Of a DNA stretch of 64,000 bases, positions 53,788-62,384 are shown piece by piece. The position numbers and the translations under genes were made by a program. The DNA comes from Cupriavidus pauculus (lineage in GTDB: Bacteria; Pseudomonadota; Gammaproteobacteria; Burkholderiales; Burkholderiaceae): positions 62,001 to 126,000 of the forward strand of contig NZ_VZOW01000003.1 of NCBI RefSeq assembly GCF_008801835.1, given 5' to 3'. The notes under the pieces were generated by a model that searched no databases, had not been told where the DNA came from, and saw only the letters and a list, made by a program, of their open reading frames with translations. Each line of letters begins with the position of its first letter. The stretch's first letter is position 1.

Positions 53788-54717
53788 GTGAACGCCGTAC
53801 TTTCTGCTCCGCGCCACCCCCGTGACTGGTGGCAATCCAGCAGTACGCTGGCCAAGGCTTTGGTCCTGTCCGTGGTCGTTCACGCGGTGCTGCTGATGGT
53901 GCGGATCGCCGCGCCTGAAGTGTTCGAGATCAAGCGGTCCGATCCGCAACTCGATGTGGTGCTGGTGAACTCGAAGTCGGCTGAAAAGCCGCGCAATCCC
54001 ACGGTGCTGGCGCAAGCCAATCTCGACGGCGGCGGCGACCACGACGCCCAGCGCGCCACCACGCCGCTGCCCGCGCAGACCGAGTCCAAGGATGGCGACC
54101 TGATTAAGCTGACACAGCGTCGCCTCGAACAGCTCGAAGAAGAGCAGCGCCGCCTGATGACGCAGTCGCGCGAGGCCGCGCAGTCGGTGCGCAGCCAGCC
54201 GCTCAAGCCGGGCGAGCAGCGCGCCGACGCGCCCACGCGCGGCCAGGACGAGCGCACTTCCACCGACGAGATGGCGCGGCTCGAAGCCGAGATCGGCCGG
54301 AACCTCGAACACTACGCCAAGCGTCCCAAGCGAATGCAACTGACGGCGACCAGCGCACAGGGCGTCGATTACGCGCAGTACTACGATCGCCTGCGCCGCA
54401 AGATCGAAGCGCGCGGCACCAGCGATTTCCCGCAGAAGAATGGCAAGCCGATCTACGGCCAGTTGATCCTGGTGATCAACGTGAATCGCCTGGGCAAGCT
54501 CGGTTACAACCGCGACGGCTACAACATCGAGAGCATCGACGTGGCAAAGAGTTCGGGTGACCCGGCGCTGGATCGCCAGGCCGTTGCCATCGTCCGCGCC
54601 GCCGCACCATTCGGCGTGTTCACGCCGGAGATGCAGTCCCGGCAGGACATCCTCGAAGTCATTTCCACTTTCAAGTTCACCCGCAGCGGGCTCGACGTCC
54701 GCCTGCAAGGCCGCTGA
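53788..54717 (+). CDS. TonB-like energy-transducing protein
   Basis: A 309-residue protein with an N-terminal cytoplasmic segment, one membrane anchor (LAKALVLSVVVHAVLLMVRIA, split by the window of hydrophobicity), a coiled-coil Glu/Arg/Gln-rich middle (about 105-170) and a C-terminal TonB domain (about 210-309: LILVINVNRLGKLGYNRDG, VVDQAVAIVRAAAPFG-type helix). Such proteins pass proton-motive force to outer-membrane receptors. The start is GTG. It is not next to exbB/exbD, and it lacks the Pro-rich linker of E. coli TonB. The stop overlaps the aroE ATG by one base. Confidence 0.85.
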   Translation: MNAVLSAPRHPRDWWQSSSTLAKALVLSVVVHAVLLMVRIAAPEVFEIKRSDPQLDVVLVNSKSAEKPRNPTVLAQANLDGGGDHDAQRATTPLPAQTESKDGDLIKLTQRRLEQLEEEQRRLMTQSREAAQSVRSQPLKPGEQRADAPTRGQDERTSTDEMARLEAEIGRNLEHYAKRPKRMQLTATSAQGVDYAQYYDRLRRKIEARGTSDFPQKNGKPIYGQLILVINVNRLGKLGYNRDGYNIESIDVAKSSGDPALDRQAVAIVRAAAPFGVFTPEMQSRQDILEVISTFKFTRSGLDVRLQGR

Positions 54718-55610
54718 TGACCGCAGAACAGAATTCCACGCCCGACACCACCATCGATCGCTACGTGGTGGTGGGCAATCCCGTGTCGCACAGCCGCTCG
54801 CCGGCCATCCACGCGGCGTTTTCGCGCCAGACCGGCGAGGCTGTCCAGTACGAGCGCCTGGAAGCGCCGCTCGACGCGTTCGCCGATACCGTGCGCCGTT
54901 TTCTGGCCGAGGGCGGCCATGGCTTCAATGTGACCACGCCGTTCAAGCTGGAAGCCTACGATCTGGCCGATCGGCTGACGCCGCGCGCCGAAGCGGCGGG
55001 CGCGGTCAATACGATGTGGATCGAGGATGGCCTGATCCACGGCGACAACACCGACGGCATCGGCCTGGTGCGCGATATCCAGGACAACCTCGACGTGCTG
55101 CTCGAAGGTAGGCGCATCCTGTTGCTTGGCGCGGGCGGCGCGGCGATGGGCGCGATGCTGCCGTTGATCGAATGTCGCCCGGCGCGCATCGTTGTAGCCA
55201 ACCGCACCGCGCAAAAGGCCAGCGACATGGTCGAGCAGTTTGTCGAGGCGGCGGACCAGTACAACGTCGAGCTGTGGGCGGGCGGACTGGACGCGCTCGG
55301 TGCGCTATCCGACGACGAAGGCTGCGACGTCATCATCAATGCATCGGCCAGCAGCCTGCAGGGCGAACTTCCCCCTGTGCCGGACCATCTGCTGGGCGAG
55401 GGCGTGCTGGCGTACGACATGATGTACGGCGCGAAACCCACCGTGTTCCTGGCCTACGCGGCGAAGTGCGGCGCAACGACGTCCGACGGCCTGGGCATGC
55501 TGGTCGAACAGGCCGCCGAGGCGTTCTACAACTGGCGGGGCGTGCGACCGAACACGACGCCGGTGCTGGCCGAGCTGCGCGCGGCGCTGCAGGCCGAAGC
55601 GGCGCGCTGA
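54717..55610 (+). CDS. aroE: Shikimate dehydrogenase
   Basis: A 297-residue NADP-dependent dehydrogenase with the shikimate-binding motif [18 protein letters not shown], the FNVTTPFK lysine region and the nucleotide-binding motif [14 protein letters not shown]. It reduces 3-dehydroshikimate to shikimate, one step after AroQ (45797) in the same pathway. The ATG shares a base with the tonB stop (TGATG), so translation is coupled. The length is slightly above E. coli AroE (272). Confidence 0.97.
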   Translation: MTAEQNSTPDTTIDRYVVVGNPVSHSRSPAIHAAFSRQTGEAVQYERLEAPLDAFADTVRRFLAEGGHGFNVTTPFKLEAYDLADRLTPRAEAAGAVNTMWIEDGLIHGDNTDGIGLVRDIQDNLDVLLEGRRILLLGAGGAAMGAMLPLIECRPARIVVANRTAQKASDMVEQFVEAADQYNVELWAGGLDALGALSDDEGCDVIINASASSLQGELPPVPDHLLGEGVLAYDMMYGAKPTVFLAYAAKCGATTSDGLGMLVEQAAEAFYNWRGVRPNTTPVLAELRAALQAEAAR

Positions 55611-55623
55611 GCGGCAGACCGCC

Positions 55624-56388
55624 TTGGCCCGTCAGCGCTCAGCGGCCGCCCGGGTGCCGGCCAGATCCTCGGGTGCAGCCAATCCGCTGCGCTGGATCGG
55701 CTATTTCGGCGAATGCCTGATCGTTGGCGTGCTGGCGATGCAGGTCTATTTCTTCCTGCAGATTGCAGCCTGGCAGTATCTGAATCCGTCTTCCACCTCG
55801 TTCCTGCGCGCCGAGCGCTGGCGGCTGTGCGGCTTCAATTTCTGGAGCTGTACGGTCGACCACAAGTGGGTGAGCTACGACGAGATGTCGCGCAATATCA
55901 AGCGCGCGGTCATTGCCAGCGAGGATGCCGATTTCGTCAATCACCCCGGCTACGAACTCGACGCGATGCTCGATGCCTGGGAGCGCAACAAGCAGCGCGG
56001 GCGCATCGTGCGCGGCGGGTCGACCATCACTCAGCAACTGGCCAAGAACCTGTTTCTTGCCTCGGAGCAATACTACGTGCGCAAGGGCCAGGAACTGGCC
56101 ATCACATGGATGCTGGAATTCTGGCTCGACAAGCAGCGGATCTTCGAGATCTACCTGAATTCGGTGGAATGGGGAGAAGGCGTGTTTGGCGTCGAAGCCG
56201 CCGCGCAGCACTATTTCCACACGTCGGCCTCAAAGCTCACCGTTGGGCAGGCCGCGCGGCTGGCGGCGGCGCTGCCGGCGCCGAAGTGCTTCGACAAGAA
56301 ACAGTACTGCGCCAACGTCCACGTCAACTTCCGGGCCAAGGCGTCGATCATCGCGCGGCGGATGGGCGCGGCGACGTTGCCCGACTGA
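55624..56388 (+). CDS. mtgA: Monofunctional biosynthetic peptidoglycan transglycosylase
   Basis: A 254-residue GT51 family enzyme with one N-terminal membrane anchor ([19 protein letters not shown]) and the glycosyltransferase motifs [10 protein letters not shown] (catalytic Glu), [15 protein letters not shown], and [27 protein letters not shown]. It polymerises lipid II into glycan strands. The TTG at 55624, 13 bp after aroE, is used; a GTG at 55654 is another option. Membership of the tonB-aroE-mtgA operon is conserved in Ralstonia and Cupriavidus. Confidence 0.93.
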   Translation: MARQRSAAARVPARSSGAANPLRWIGYFGECLIVGVLAMQVYFFLQIAAWQYLNPSSTSFLRAERWRLCGFNFWSCTVDHKWVSYDEMSRNIKRAVIASEDADFVNHPGYELDAMLDAWERNKQRGRIVRGGSTITQQLAKNLFLASEQYYVRKGQELAITWMLEFWLDKQRIFEIYLNSVEWGEGVFGVEAAAQHYFHTSASKLTVGQAARLAAALPAPKCFDKKQYCANVHVNFRAKASIIARRMGAATLPD

Positions 56389-56465
56389 TTGCGCTCGCCC
56401 TGCCTGGGCAATCCCGTGTCCCGCGGCATGCGCAACCGTCGCGACGGGTTTGCCGACGCGCGCCA

Positions 56466-57428
56466 CTAGCTGAGCCAGCCCTTCCTCTTGAAATACACCA
56501 GCGGGATCGCCGCCGAGACGGCCATCAGCGCGATGGCCCACGGGTAGCCGATGGCCCAGTCCAGTTCCGGCATCAGCTTGAAGTTCATGCCGTAGATGCT
56601 GGCGATCAGCGTAGGCGGCATCAGCGCCACCGACACCACCGAGAACAGCTTGATGATCTTGTTCTGGTTGATGTTGATAAAGCCGACCGTGGCGTCCATC
56701 AGGAAGTTGATCTTGTCGAACAGGAACGCAGTGTGGTTCTCGATCGAATCGATATCGCGCAAGATCTGCCGGGCTTCGTCCTGCTGCTCGGCGGACAGTA
56801 ACTGGCTGCGCATCAGGAATGACACCGCGCGGCGCGTGTCCATGACGTTGCGACGGATGCGCCCGTTCAAGTCTTCCTCGCGCGCGATGGTTTCCAGCAC
56901 GTCGGCCGCGGCGGCATCGGTCACGTTTTCGGCCAGCACCCGGCGGCTCGCTTCTTCCAGACGCTCGTAGATTTCCTCGATCGAATCGGCCGAGTATTCG
57001 GCGTCGGTCGCGTACAGATCCATCAGCACGTCCTTGGCGTTGCGCACCGATCCCGGACGCATCCGCGCGCGCAGCCGCACCAGGCGGAACACCGGCAGGT
57101 CTTCGTCGTGAATCGAAAACAGGACGTCGCGCGTGAGCACGAACGCCACGCGCACGTTGCGCGAGGCCTCGTCTTCGGCCAGCAGAAAATCCGTGCGGAT
57201 GTGGATGTTCTCGTCTTCGCCTTCAAAATAACGCGCCGACGCTTCGAGGTCGCCAAGGTCCTCCAGCTCGGGCAGTACCACGTTGTACGCTTCCTTGATC
57301 CACGCGAGCTCCTCGTCATCGGGGCTTACCACGTCGATCCAGATGGGCTTGTGCTGCAGCAGCTCGTTGCGCTCGTCGACCTGCTCCTGGGCAAGCCGAC
57401 CTTTCTGCAGGACGAACAGATTGATCAT
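56466..57428 (-). CDS. corA: Magnesium/cobalt transporter CorA
   Basis: A 320-residue CorA family channel with a long cytoplasmic N-terminal domain and two C-terminal transmembrane helices. The signature YGMNF follows the first helix (LIASIYGMNF), and the protein ends KRKGWLS. It takes up Mg2+ and also Co2+ and Ni2+. It is convergent with mtgA. About 420 nt of untranslated leader may precede it (see the region at 57429). Confidence 0.93.
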   Translation of the reverse strand: MINLFVLQKGRLAQEQVDERNELLQHKPIWIDVVSPDDEELAWIKEAYNVVLPELEDLGDLEASARYFEGEDENIHIRTDFLLAEDEASRNVRVAFVLTRDVLFSIHDEDLPVFRLVRLRARMRPGSVRNAKDVLMDLYATDAEYSADSIEEIYERLEEASRRVLAENVTDAAAADVLETIAREEDLNGRIRRNVMDTRRAVSFLMRSQLLSAEQQDEARQILRDIDSIENHTAFLFDKINFLMDATVGFININQNKIIKLFSVVSVALMPPTLIASIYGMNFKLMPELDWAIGYPWAIALMAVSAAIPLVYFKRKGWLS

Positions 57429-57910
57429 CCCTTGGATTCCTTGTTACTGATTGCGCGTTGTCGATGCATCGGAGACAGGCGCAGGCAAGGCTCGCCAGCG
57501 ATGCGACCATGAGGCGGCCGGCAAGCGTGATCGCGCTGCGTACGGACGGCGCAAGTGCGCATCCGTTGCAAGACGATGACGTTTGCCTGTTGCCGATATC
57601 TGGCTGGCAAGCCGGGAGAGGGAAGATCCGAAGCGCGACACGGAGGCCGGACGGCCGCCGCAAGGGGAAACGGAAAGACACTCACCCGCAGTTGTCTGCG
57701 GGCAAGCACGGCGACGTGCGGGGCGATGGCCCCACGCGGATCGACGTTACGCAGCCCGCAGTGACATGGCATCCGACGATGTCGCGAATCTTTCGCGGCA
57801 ACTCGAACACCCGATGCTACTGCCCACGTAATTTCTCCGGGATTCTGATGGCCGCGAGTGTAATCCAACGCGGGGGGGCTTGTTAAGCGAAATCTCTGCG
57901 CCGCTGTTGC
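57429..57910 (-). other. 480-bp gene-free region upstream of corA; possible long leader
   Basis: No gene is convincing here; the one long open frame on the minus strand starts inside the promoter-like -10 at 57857-57862 and gives an Arg/Pro-rich translation. The stretch contains short inverted repeats but nothing I can match to a known riboswitch. It separates the EamA transporter gene from corA. Confidence 0.5.
57857..57886 (-). promoter_or_regulatory. Promoter candidate for corA (minus strand)
   Basis: On the minus strand TTAACA (57886-57881) and TACACT (57862-57857) are 18 bp apart. Transcription would start near 57850, leaving a leader of about 420 nt before the corA ATG. Confidence 0.5.
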
Positions 57911-58795
57911 TCACAGGCGCCGGCGCAGCAGCGGCGCCAGCATGACCGACGACAGCGCCGCGAACATCAGCACGATGGCTGCGTAATCCTGCCAATGCGG
58001 CGTTTCGCCAAGCAGCCACATGCCCGAAAACACGCCCACAACGGGGATGAACATGATCGACAGGCTCGACACCACCGGCGGCAGGCTGCGCGCCAGCGCG
58101 AACCACACGAGATGGCAGTACGCGAACACCACCACGGCGTTATAGGCGATCGCGCCCCATTCGACAGCGGTGGGCATGCGCCAGCCGGTTTCGAACAGCA
58201 GCGTGCCGAGCGCCAGAAACGGCAGCGTGATGGCCAGCATCCAGAACGTCAGCGCGCCAATCGAAACGTCGACCTGCGTACGCTTCATCAGTTGTGTGCC
58301 GAAGCCCCAGCCCGCCGCCGCCACCAGCATCAGCAGGGTGCCCGCCGGGCTGCCCGTCAGCGCGGCGATCTCGCCCGACAGCAGCAGTACGGTGCCGGTC
58401 AGCGCGCAGGCGATGCCGATCCATGCCGACAGCGCGATGCGCTCGCGAAAGATGACAAGGCCCCAGACCACGGCCCAGATCGGCATCGTGTAGCCAAGGA
58501 TGGCGGCGCGGCCCGATGACAGCATCTTGACCGCGCAGATGGCGAACAGATGCCAGATCACCATGTTCGGAATCGCCAGCTTCACCACCGTCGGCCAAGC
58601 CTCGCGCGGCACGTGCAGGGAGTCGCCGCGCAGCTTCAGCGCCAGGCCCAGCGCCACCAGCCCGCCGGCCATGCAGAGCAGCCGGAAGCCCATCGCGGGA
58701 AAATGCGCGACGCCGATTTTCATGATCGGCCAGTTCAGGCCCCAGGCGACGGTCAGGATGACAAGCAGGATGAGACCGCGGCGGTCGAGTGTCAT
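57911..58795 (-). CDS. EamA/DMT family transporter
   Basis: A 294-residue membrane protein with about ten hydrophobic segments in two EamA repeats (WGLNWPIMKIGVAHFPAMGFR; GWGFGTQLMKR near the start of the second). The drug/metabolite transporter superfamily exports metabolites such as amino acids; the substrate is unknown. It lies upstream of corA on the same strand, but the long gap argues for separate transcription. Confidence 0.88.
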   Translation of the reverse strand: MTLDRRGLILLVILTVAWGLNWPIMKIGVAHFPAMGFRLLCMAGGLVALGLALKLRGDSLHVPREAWPTVVKLAIPNMVIWHLFAICAVKMLSSGRAAILGYTMPIWAVVWGLVIFRERIALSAWIGIACALTGTVLLLSGEIAALTGSPAGTLLMLVAAAGWGFGTQLMKRTQVDVSIGALTFWMLAITLPFLALGTLLFETGWRMPTAVEWGAIAYNAVVVFAYCHLVWFALARSLPPVVSSLSIMFIPVVGVFSGMWLLGETPHWQDYAAIVLMFAALSSVMLAPLLRRRL

Positions 58796-59000
58796 GGGAC
58801 GGGCGACGTGGATGTCGCTCTTTTAAGCGGAAGCTGCAAACAATATCACGCCAACAGGTAGAATTGCCGCCAACGCCATATGCTGTACTGCAGGAATGTG
58901 CCTTCGCAGTCAGCCAACCAGCCGGCGTGCGCCCGCGTTATGCTGTCCATACACTCGTCGACAGCCGGGCCTCCGGCTCCCATCCGATACCGAGCATCCC

Positions 59001-59819
59001 ATGACCTTCACCGAGCAGCTGTCCGCCGCGTGGCAGCGTAACGATTCCCTGCTATGCGTCGGGCTCGATCCGGACCCGGCCAAGCTGCCGTTGTCCATGA
59101 CCGGCACGGGCGGCGCGATTTTCTCGTTCTGCCGCGAAATCGTCGACGCCACGGCCGATCTGGTCTGCGCGTTCAAGCCGCAGATCGCCTATTTCCATTC
59201 GCAGCGCGCCGAGGATCAGCTAGAGCAGCTGATCGAATATATCCACGACGCCCATCCCGGGATTCCCGTGATCCTGGACGCCAAGCGCGGCGATATCGGT
59301 TCCACCGCCGAACACTACGCCATCGAGGCGTTCGACCGGTACAAGGCCGACGCCGTCACCGTCAGTCCGTACATGGGTTTCGATTCGATGTCGCCGTATC
59401 TGGCGCATCCGGGCAAGGGCGTGATCGTGTTGTGCCGCACCTCGAATCCGGGCGGCTCGGACGTCCAGTTCCTGCAGGTCGACGGCAAGCCGTTGTACCA
59501 GGTGGTGGCCGAAGCGGCGCGTGAGCGCTGGAATACCAATGGCCAGATGGGCCTGGTGGTCGGCGCGACTTTCCCCAACGAGATCGCCAAGGTGCGCCAG
59601 ATCGTCGGCGATATGCCGCTGCTGATTCCTGGCATCGGTGCGCAGGGCGGCGACATCGAGGCCACCGTGCGGGCCGGGCGCACCGCCGACGGCACCGGCA
59701 TGATGATCAATTCGTCGCGCGCGATCCTGTACGCGAGCCGCGAGAAGGATTTCGCCACTGCGGCGCGCAATGTGGCGCTGCAGACGCGCGAGACGATCAA
59801 CCGCTATCGCCACGGCTGA
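59001..59819 (+). CDS. pyrF: Orotidine 5'-phosphate decarboxylase (type 2)
   Basis: A 272-residue TIM-barrel decarboxylase with the conserved [13 protein letters not shown] start and the catalytic [16 protein letters not shown] motif (Asp-Lys-Asp network). It converts OMP to UMP, the last step of pyrimidine synthesis. It belongs to the longer type 2 subfamily (about 270-280 residues). The open frame extends upstream, but the ATG at 59001 gives the conserved N-terminus. Confidence 0.97.
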   Translation: MTFTEQLSAAWQRNDSLLCVGLDPDPAKLPLSMTGTGGAIFSFCREIVDATADLVCAFKPQIAYFHSQRAEDQLEQLIEYIHDAHPGIPVILDAKRGDIGSTAEHYAIEAFDRYKADAVTVSPYMGFDSMSPYLAHPGKGVIVLCRTSNPGGSDVQFLQVDGKPLYQVVAEAARERWNTNGQMGLVVGATFPNEIAKVRQIVGDMPLLIPGIGAQGGDIEATVRAGRTADGTGMMINSSRAILYASREKDFATAARNVALQTRETINRYRHG

Positions 59820-59908
59820 GCGGCCTTCAGGCGCTGCGGGCAACGGTCCGCGAGGACGGCCTGGCCGAATGGCCGGGCGAGCCTGTGGTCCGCTGAAGCG
59901 GGCTAGGC

Positions 59909-60406
59909 TTACTCCTCGTTGCGGATCAGCTCGATCAGTCCGCGCATCGCGTGTTCGGCCGCCTGGCGGCGGATTTGCGCGCGGTCGCCCTTGAAGCGCT
60001 GGGTCTCGGTGCGGGTGGTGATGCGGTTGCTCCAGCCAAAGCAGACCGTGCCGACCGGTTTTTCCGGTGTGCCGCCATTCGGTCCGGCAATGCCGGTAAT
60101 CGACAGCGCCACCTGCGCGCGGCTGTTCAGCAGCGCGCCTTCCGCCATGGCATGTGCCACTTCCTCGCTGACCGCGCCGTGATCGCGTATCAGCTTGGCC
60201 GGTACGCCGATCATGGTCGTCTTGGCTTCGTTCGAATAGGTGACGAAGCCGCGCTCGAACCATCCCGACGATCCGGACACATCGGTGATCGCCGCGGCAA
60301 CCAGTCCGCCGGTACACGATTCCGCGGTGGCGAGCATGAGCGAGCGCTCCGCGAGCACGGTTCCGGCCTGGATGGCAAGCTGGTCAAGCAGGCGGCTGAC
60401 GGACAT
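59909..60406 (-). CDS. pncC: Nicotinamide-nucleotide amidohydrolase (CinA C-terminal domain)
   Basis: A 165-residue stand-alone CinA C-terminal domain (LATAESCTGGLVAAAITDVSG, GFVTYSNEAK, VALSITGIAGPNGGTPEKPVG). It deamidates nicotinamide mononucleotide in NAD recycling. It lies 54 bp downstream of the pgpA stop on the same strand, the usual thiL-pgpA-pncC order. The length matches single-domain PncC proteins. Confidence 0.93.
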   Translation of the reverse strand: MSVSRLLDQLAIQAGTVLAERSLMLATAESCTGGLVAAAITDVSGSSGWFERGFVTYSNEAKTTMIGVPAKLIRDHGAVSEEVAHAMAEGALLNSRAQVALSITGIAGPNGGTPEKPVGTVCFGWSNRITTRTETQRFKGDRAQIRRQAAEHAMRGLIELIRNEE

Positions 60407-60460
60407 GGCGGCGTTTTCCTGAGTCTTGGGTGCGTGTTGGGCGTTCGGTCCGCTGTGCGC

Positions 60461-61033
60461 TCAGATCGAGCGCCACAGCGCGAAGACGAGCAGCGTGTAG
60501 AACGCCGCAAAGATATCGTCGAACATCACGCCGAAGGCACCCGTGACGCCGGGCCCCTTGAGCGTGCGGTCGTAATAGCGGATCGGCGCGGGTTTGACGA
60601 TATCGAAGAAGCGGAACCACAGGAAGGCGGCGAGCTGGCCCCAGAAGCCGGTCGGCATGACAAACACCAGCACCAGCCAGAAGGCGACGATCTCATCCCA
60701 CACCATGCCGCCGTGGTCGTCCACACCCATGTCGCGCGCGGTACGGCGACAGGCCCAGATGCCGGCCACGAACGCCGCGGCAATGATCCACAGCCAGGTG
60801 GTTGGCTCGATCCACATCGAGATCACGATGAACGACAGCCATCCATACAGCGTGCCGACGGTGCCGGGACTGACGGGCGAAAGCCCGGAGCCGAAGCCCA
60901 GTGCGACGAGGCGTGCGGGATGCCCGAACATGAAACGGGCGGTTGGCCGTGTGACCTTGACGGTCTGGCCGGCTTCCAGCGTGACGGGATTGACGGGGTC
61001 GCGCGGTGCGGCCCCGGGAGGGTAGGCGGACAT
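60461..61033 (-). CDS. pgpA: Phosphatidylglycerophosphatase A
   Basis: A 190-residue membrane protein with about four hydrophobic segments and the PgpA signature GLSPVSPGTVGTLYGW, then HGGMVWDEIVAFWLVL with acidic metal-binding residues. It dephosphorylates phosphatidylglycerophosphate to phosphatidylglycerol. It is followed by pncC and preceded by thiL. The start at 61033 is the second in-frame ATG and removes a short, basic extension with no support. Confidence 0.93.
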   Translation of the reverse strand: MSAYPPGAAPRDPVNPVTLEAGQTVKVTRPTARFMFGHPARLVALGFGSGLSPVSPGTVGTLYGWLSFIVISMWIEPTTWLWIIAAAFVAGIWACRRTARDMGVDDHGGMVWDEIVAFWLVLVFVMPTGFWGQLAAFLWFRFFDIVKPAPIRYYDRTLKGPGVTGAFGVMFDDIFAAFYTLLVFALWRSI

Positions 61034-61134
61034 CAAGGACTTGGCTCTGTCTATGTAGTTATGTCTGGCGCGCAAAGTGCGGCTCTCCCTGTTGCGCGCA
61101 TGGCGGCATCATGACACGGGTAGGGCGCCGCGTG

Positions 61135-62115
61135 TCACGTTGCCGCGAAATGGTCGAACGACGTGCCGGTGAAGGTGACCGGGCTGCCGCTGGCATCGAC
61201 CAGCCGCAGTCCGGCTTCCGCCGTGATCGCGCCGACACGAGTCAGCGGCAGGTCCAGCTGCCGGCTGATGGCGGCGATCGCTTCGCGCGCGCCAGCCGGC
61301 GCGGTAAAACACAGCTCGTAATCGTCGCCGCCGGCCAGCACGCACTGGCGCTGAAGATCGAGCGGCTGCGCTGACAGCACCGCGGAACGGGGCAGGGAGT
61401 CCACATCGACGATGGCGCCGACCGACGAGCGTGCGAGGATGTGTCCCAGATCCCCCACCAGTCCGTCGGACACATCGAGCGCCGCATGGGCCACGCCGCG
61501 CAAGGCCAGTCCCAATGCCACGCGCGGCGTCGGGGAATCCATGCGCGGCCGGATCAGCGTGAAATCGGGCTCGGGCAGCAGCCATTCGCCGCGGCAGTCG
61601 CCAAGCGCCAGGCGCGCGTCGCCGAGCGTGCCCGACACCCACAGGTCGTCGCCGGGCCGGGCCGCGTCGCGACGCAAGGCCTGACGCGGCGGTACGTCGC
61701 CGAACACGGTGATCGACAGCGTCAACGGGCCTTTGGTGGTATCTCCGCCGATCAGCTCGCATCCGTGGTCGTCGGCCAGCGCCAGCAGACCGGCGGCAAA
61801 CGGTTCGAGCCACGCCGGGTCGGCTTCCGGCAGCGCCAGCGCCAGCGTGAAGGCGCGCGGTTCGGCGCCCATCGCAGCCAGGTCCGACAGGTTGACCGCC
61901 AACGCCTTGTGCCCCAGCGCCCGTGGCGCAACGTCCGGGAAGAAATGTCGACCGCTCACCAGCATGTCGGTGCTGATGGCCAACTGGTGACCGGGACGCG
62001 CGTCGATCAGCGCGCAGTCGTCGCCCACGCCGAGGGCGGCCTTGCGGACCGGGCGCGTGAAAAATCGGCGAATCAGGTCGAATTCGGAAAGCGATGCGGG
62101 CGAGGGATCTGGCAT
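61135..62115 (-). CDS. thiL: Thiamine-monophosphate kinase
   Basis: A 326-residue PurM/ThiL-fold kinase. Conserved segments are SEFDLIRRFF, GVGDDCALID, TDMLVSGRHFFPD, LAVNLSDLAAMGAEPRA, LIGGDTTKGPL and DVSDGLVGDLGHIL. It phosphorylates thiamine monophosphate to thiamine diphosphate. The start at 62115 gives the family N-terminus; the frame is open further upstream. It heads the thiL-pgpA-pncC set and is divergent from maeB. Confidence 0.96.
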   Translation of the reverse strand: MPDPSPASLSEFDLIRRFFTRPVRKAALGVGDDCALIDARPGHQLAISTDMLVSGRHFFPDVAPRALGHKALAVNLSDLAAMGAEPRAFTLALALPEADPAWLEPFAAGLLALADDHGCELIGGDTTKGPLTLSITVFGDVPPRQALRRDAARPGDDLWVSGTLGDARLALGDCRGEWLLPEPDFTLIRPRMDSPTPRVALGLALRGVAHAALDVSDGLVGDLGHILARSSVGAIVDVDSLPRSAVLSAQPLDLQRQCVLAGGDDYELCFTAPAGAREAIAAISRQLDLPLTRVGAITAEAGLRLVDASGSPVTFTGTSFDHFAAT

Positions 62116-62247
62116 TGGGCGTTGAGTAACCCGGGAGGCAAGCGCTGATGAAGGCCAGCGCGGATTCAGTGGACATACCGGCTGGTCAAGCCCATCGGCA
62201 TGCGGCATATTGTACCGAAACGCAAAGGTGCCCCGCGCAAAACGCTT

Positions 62248-62277
62248 ATTGTGAAATAGTATTTCACAATATAAAAT
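62248..62277 (+). promoter_or_regulatory. maeB promoter overlapped by a 23-bp palindrome
   Basis: ATTGTGAAAT-AGT-ATTTCACAAT (62248-62270) is a palindrome with 10-bp perfect arms. It covers the whole stretch between a TTGTGA -35 (62249-62254) and a TAAAAT -10 (62272-62277), which are 17 bp apart. A repressor bound here would block RNA polymerase. The leader to the maeB ATG is about 100 nt. Confidence 0.75.
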
Positions 62278-62384
62278 GCGCAATTCCAAAGCGCCTACAA
62301 GCGGAGACAGCGGGTTCGTGGAGCCGGCCCGTACTCGTCGCAAAGCGTTATTCAGTGCGGCTCCACCGATCGGAAGATGCGCAG

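Noticed and set aside
57425-57868. 147-codon minus-strand frame upstream of corA
   Set aside because: It begins inside the likely promoter -10 and the translation is Arg/Pro-rich without family features.
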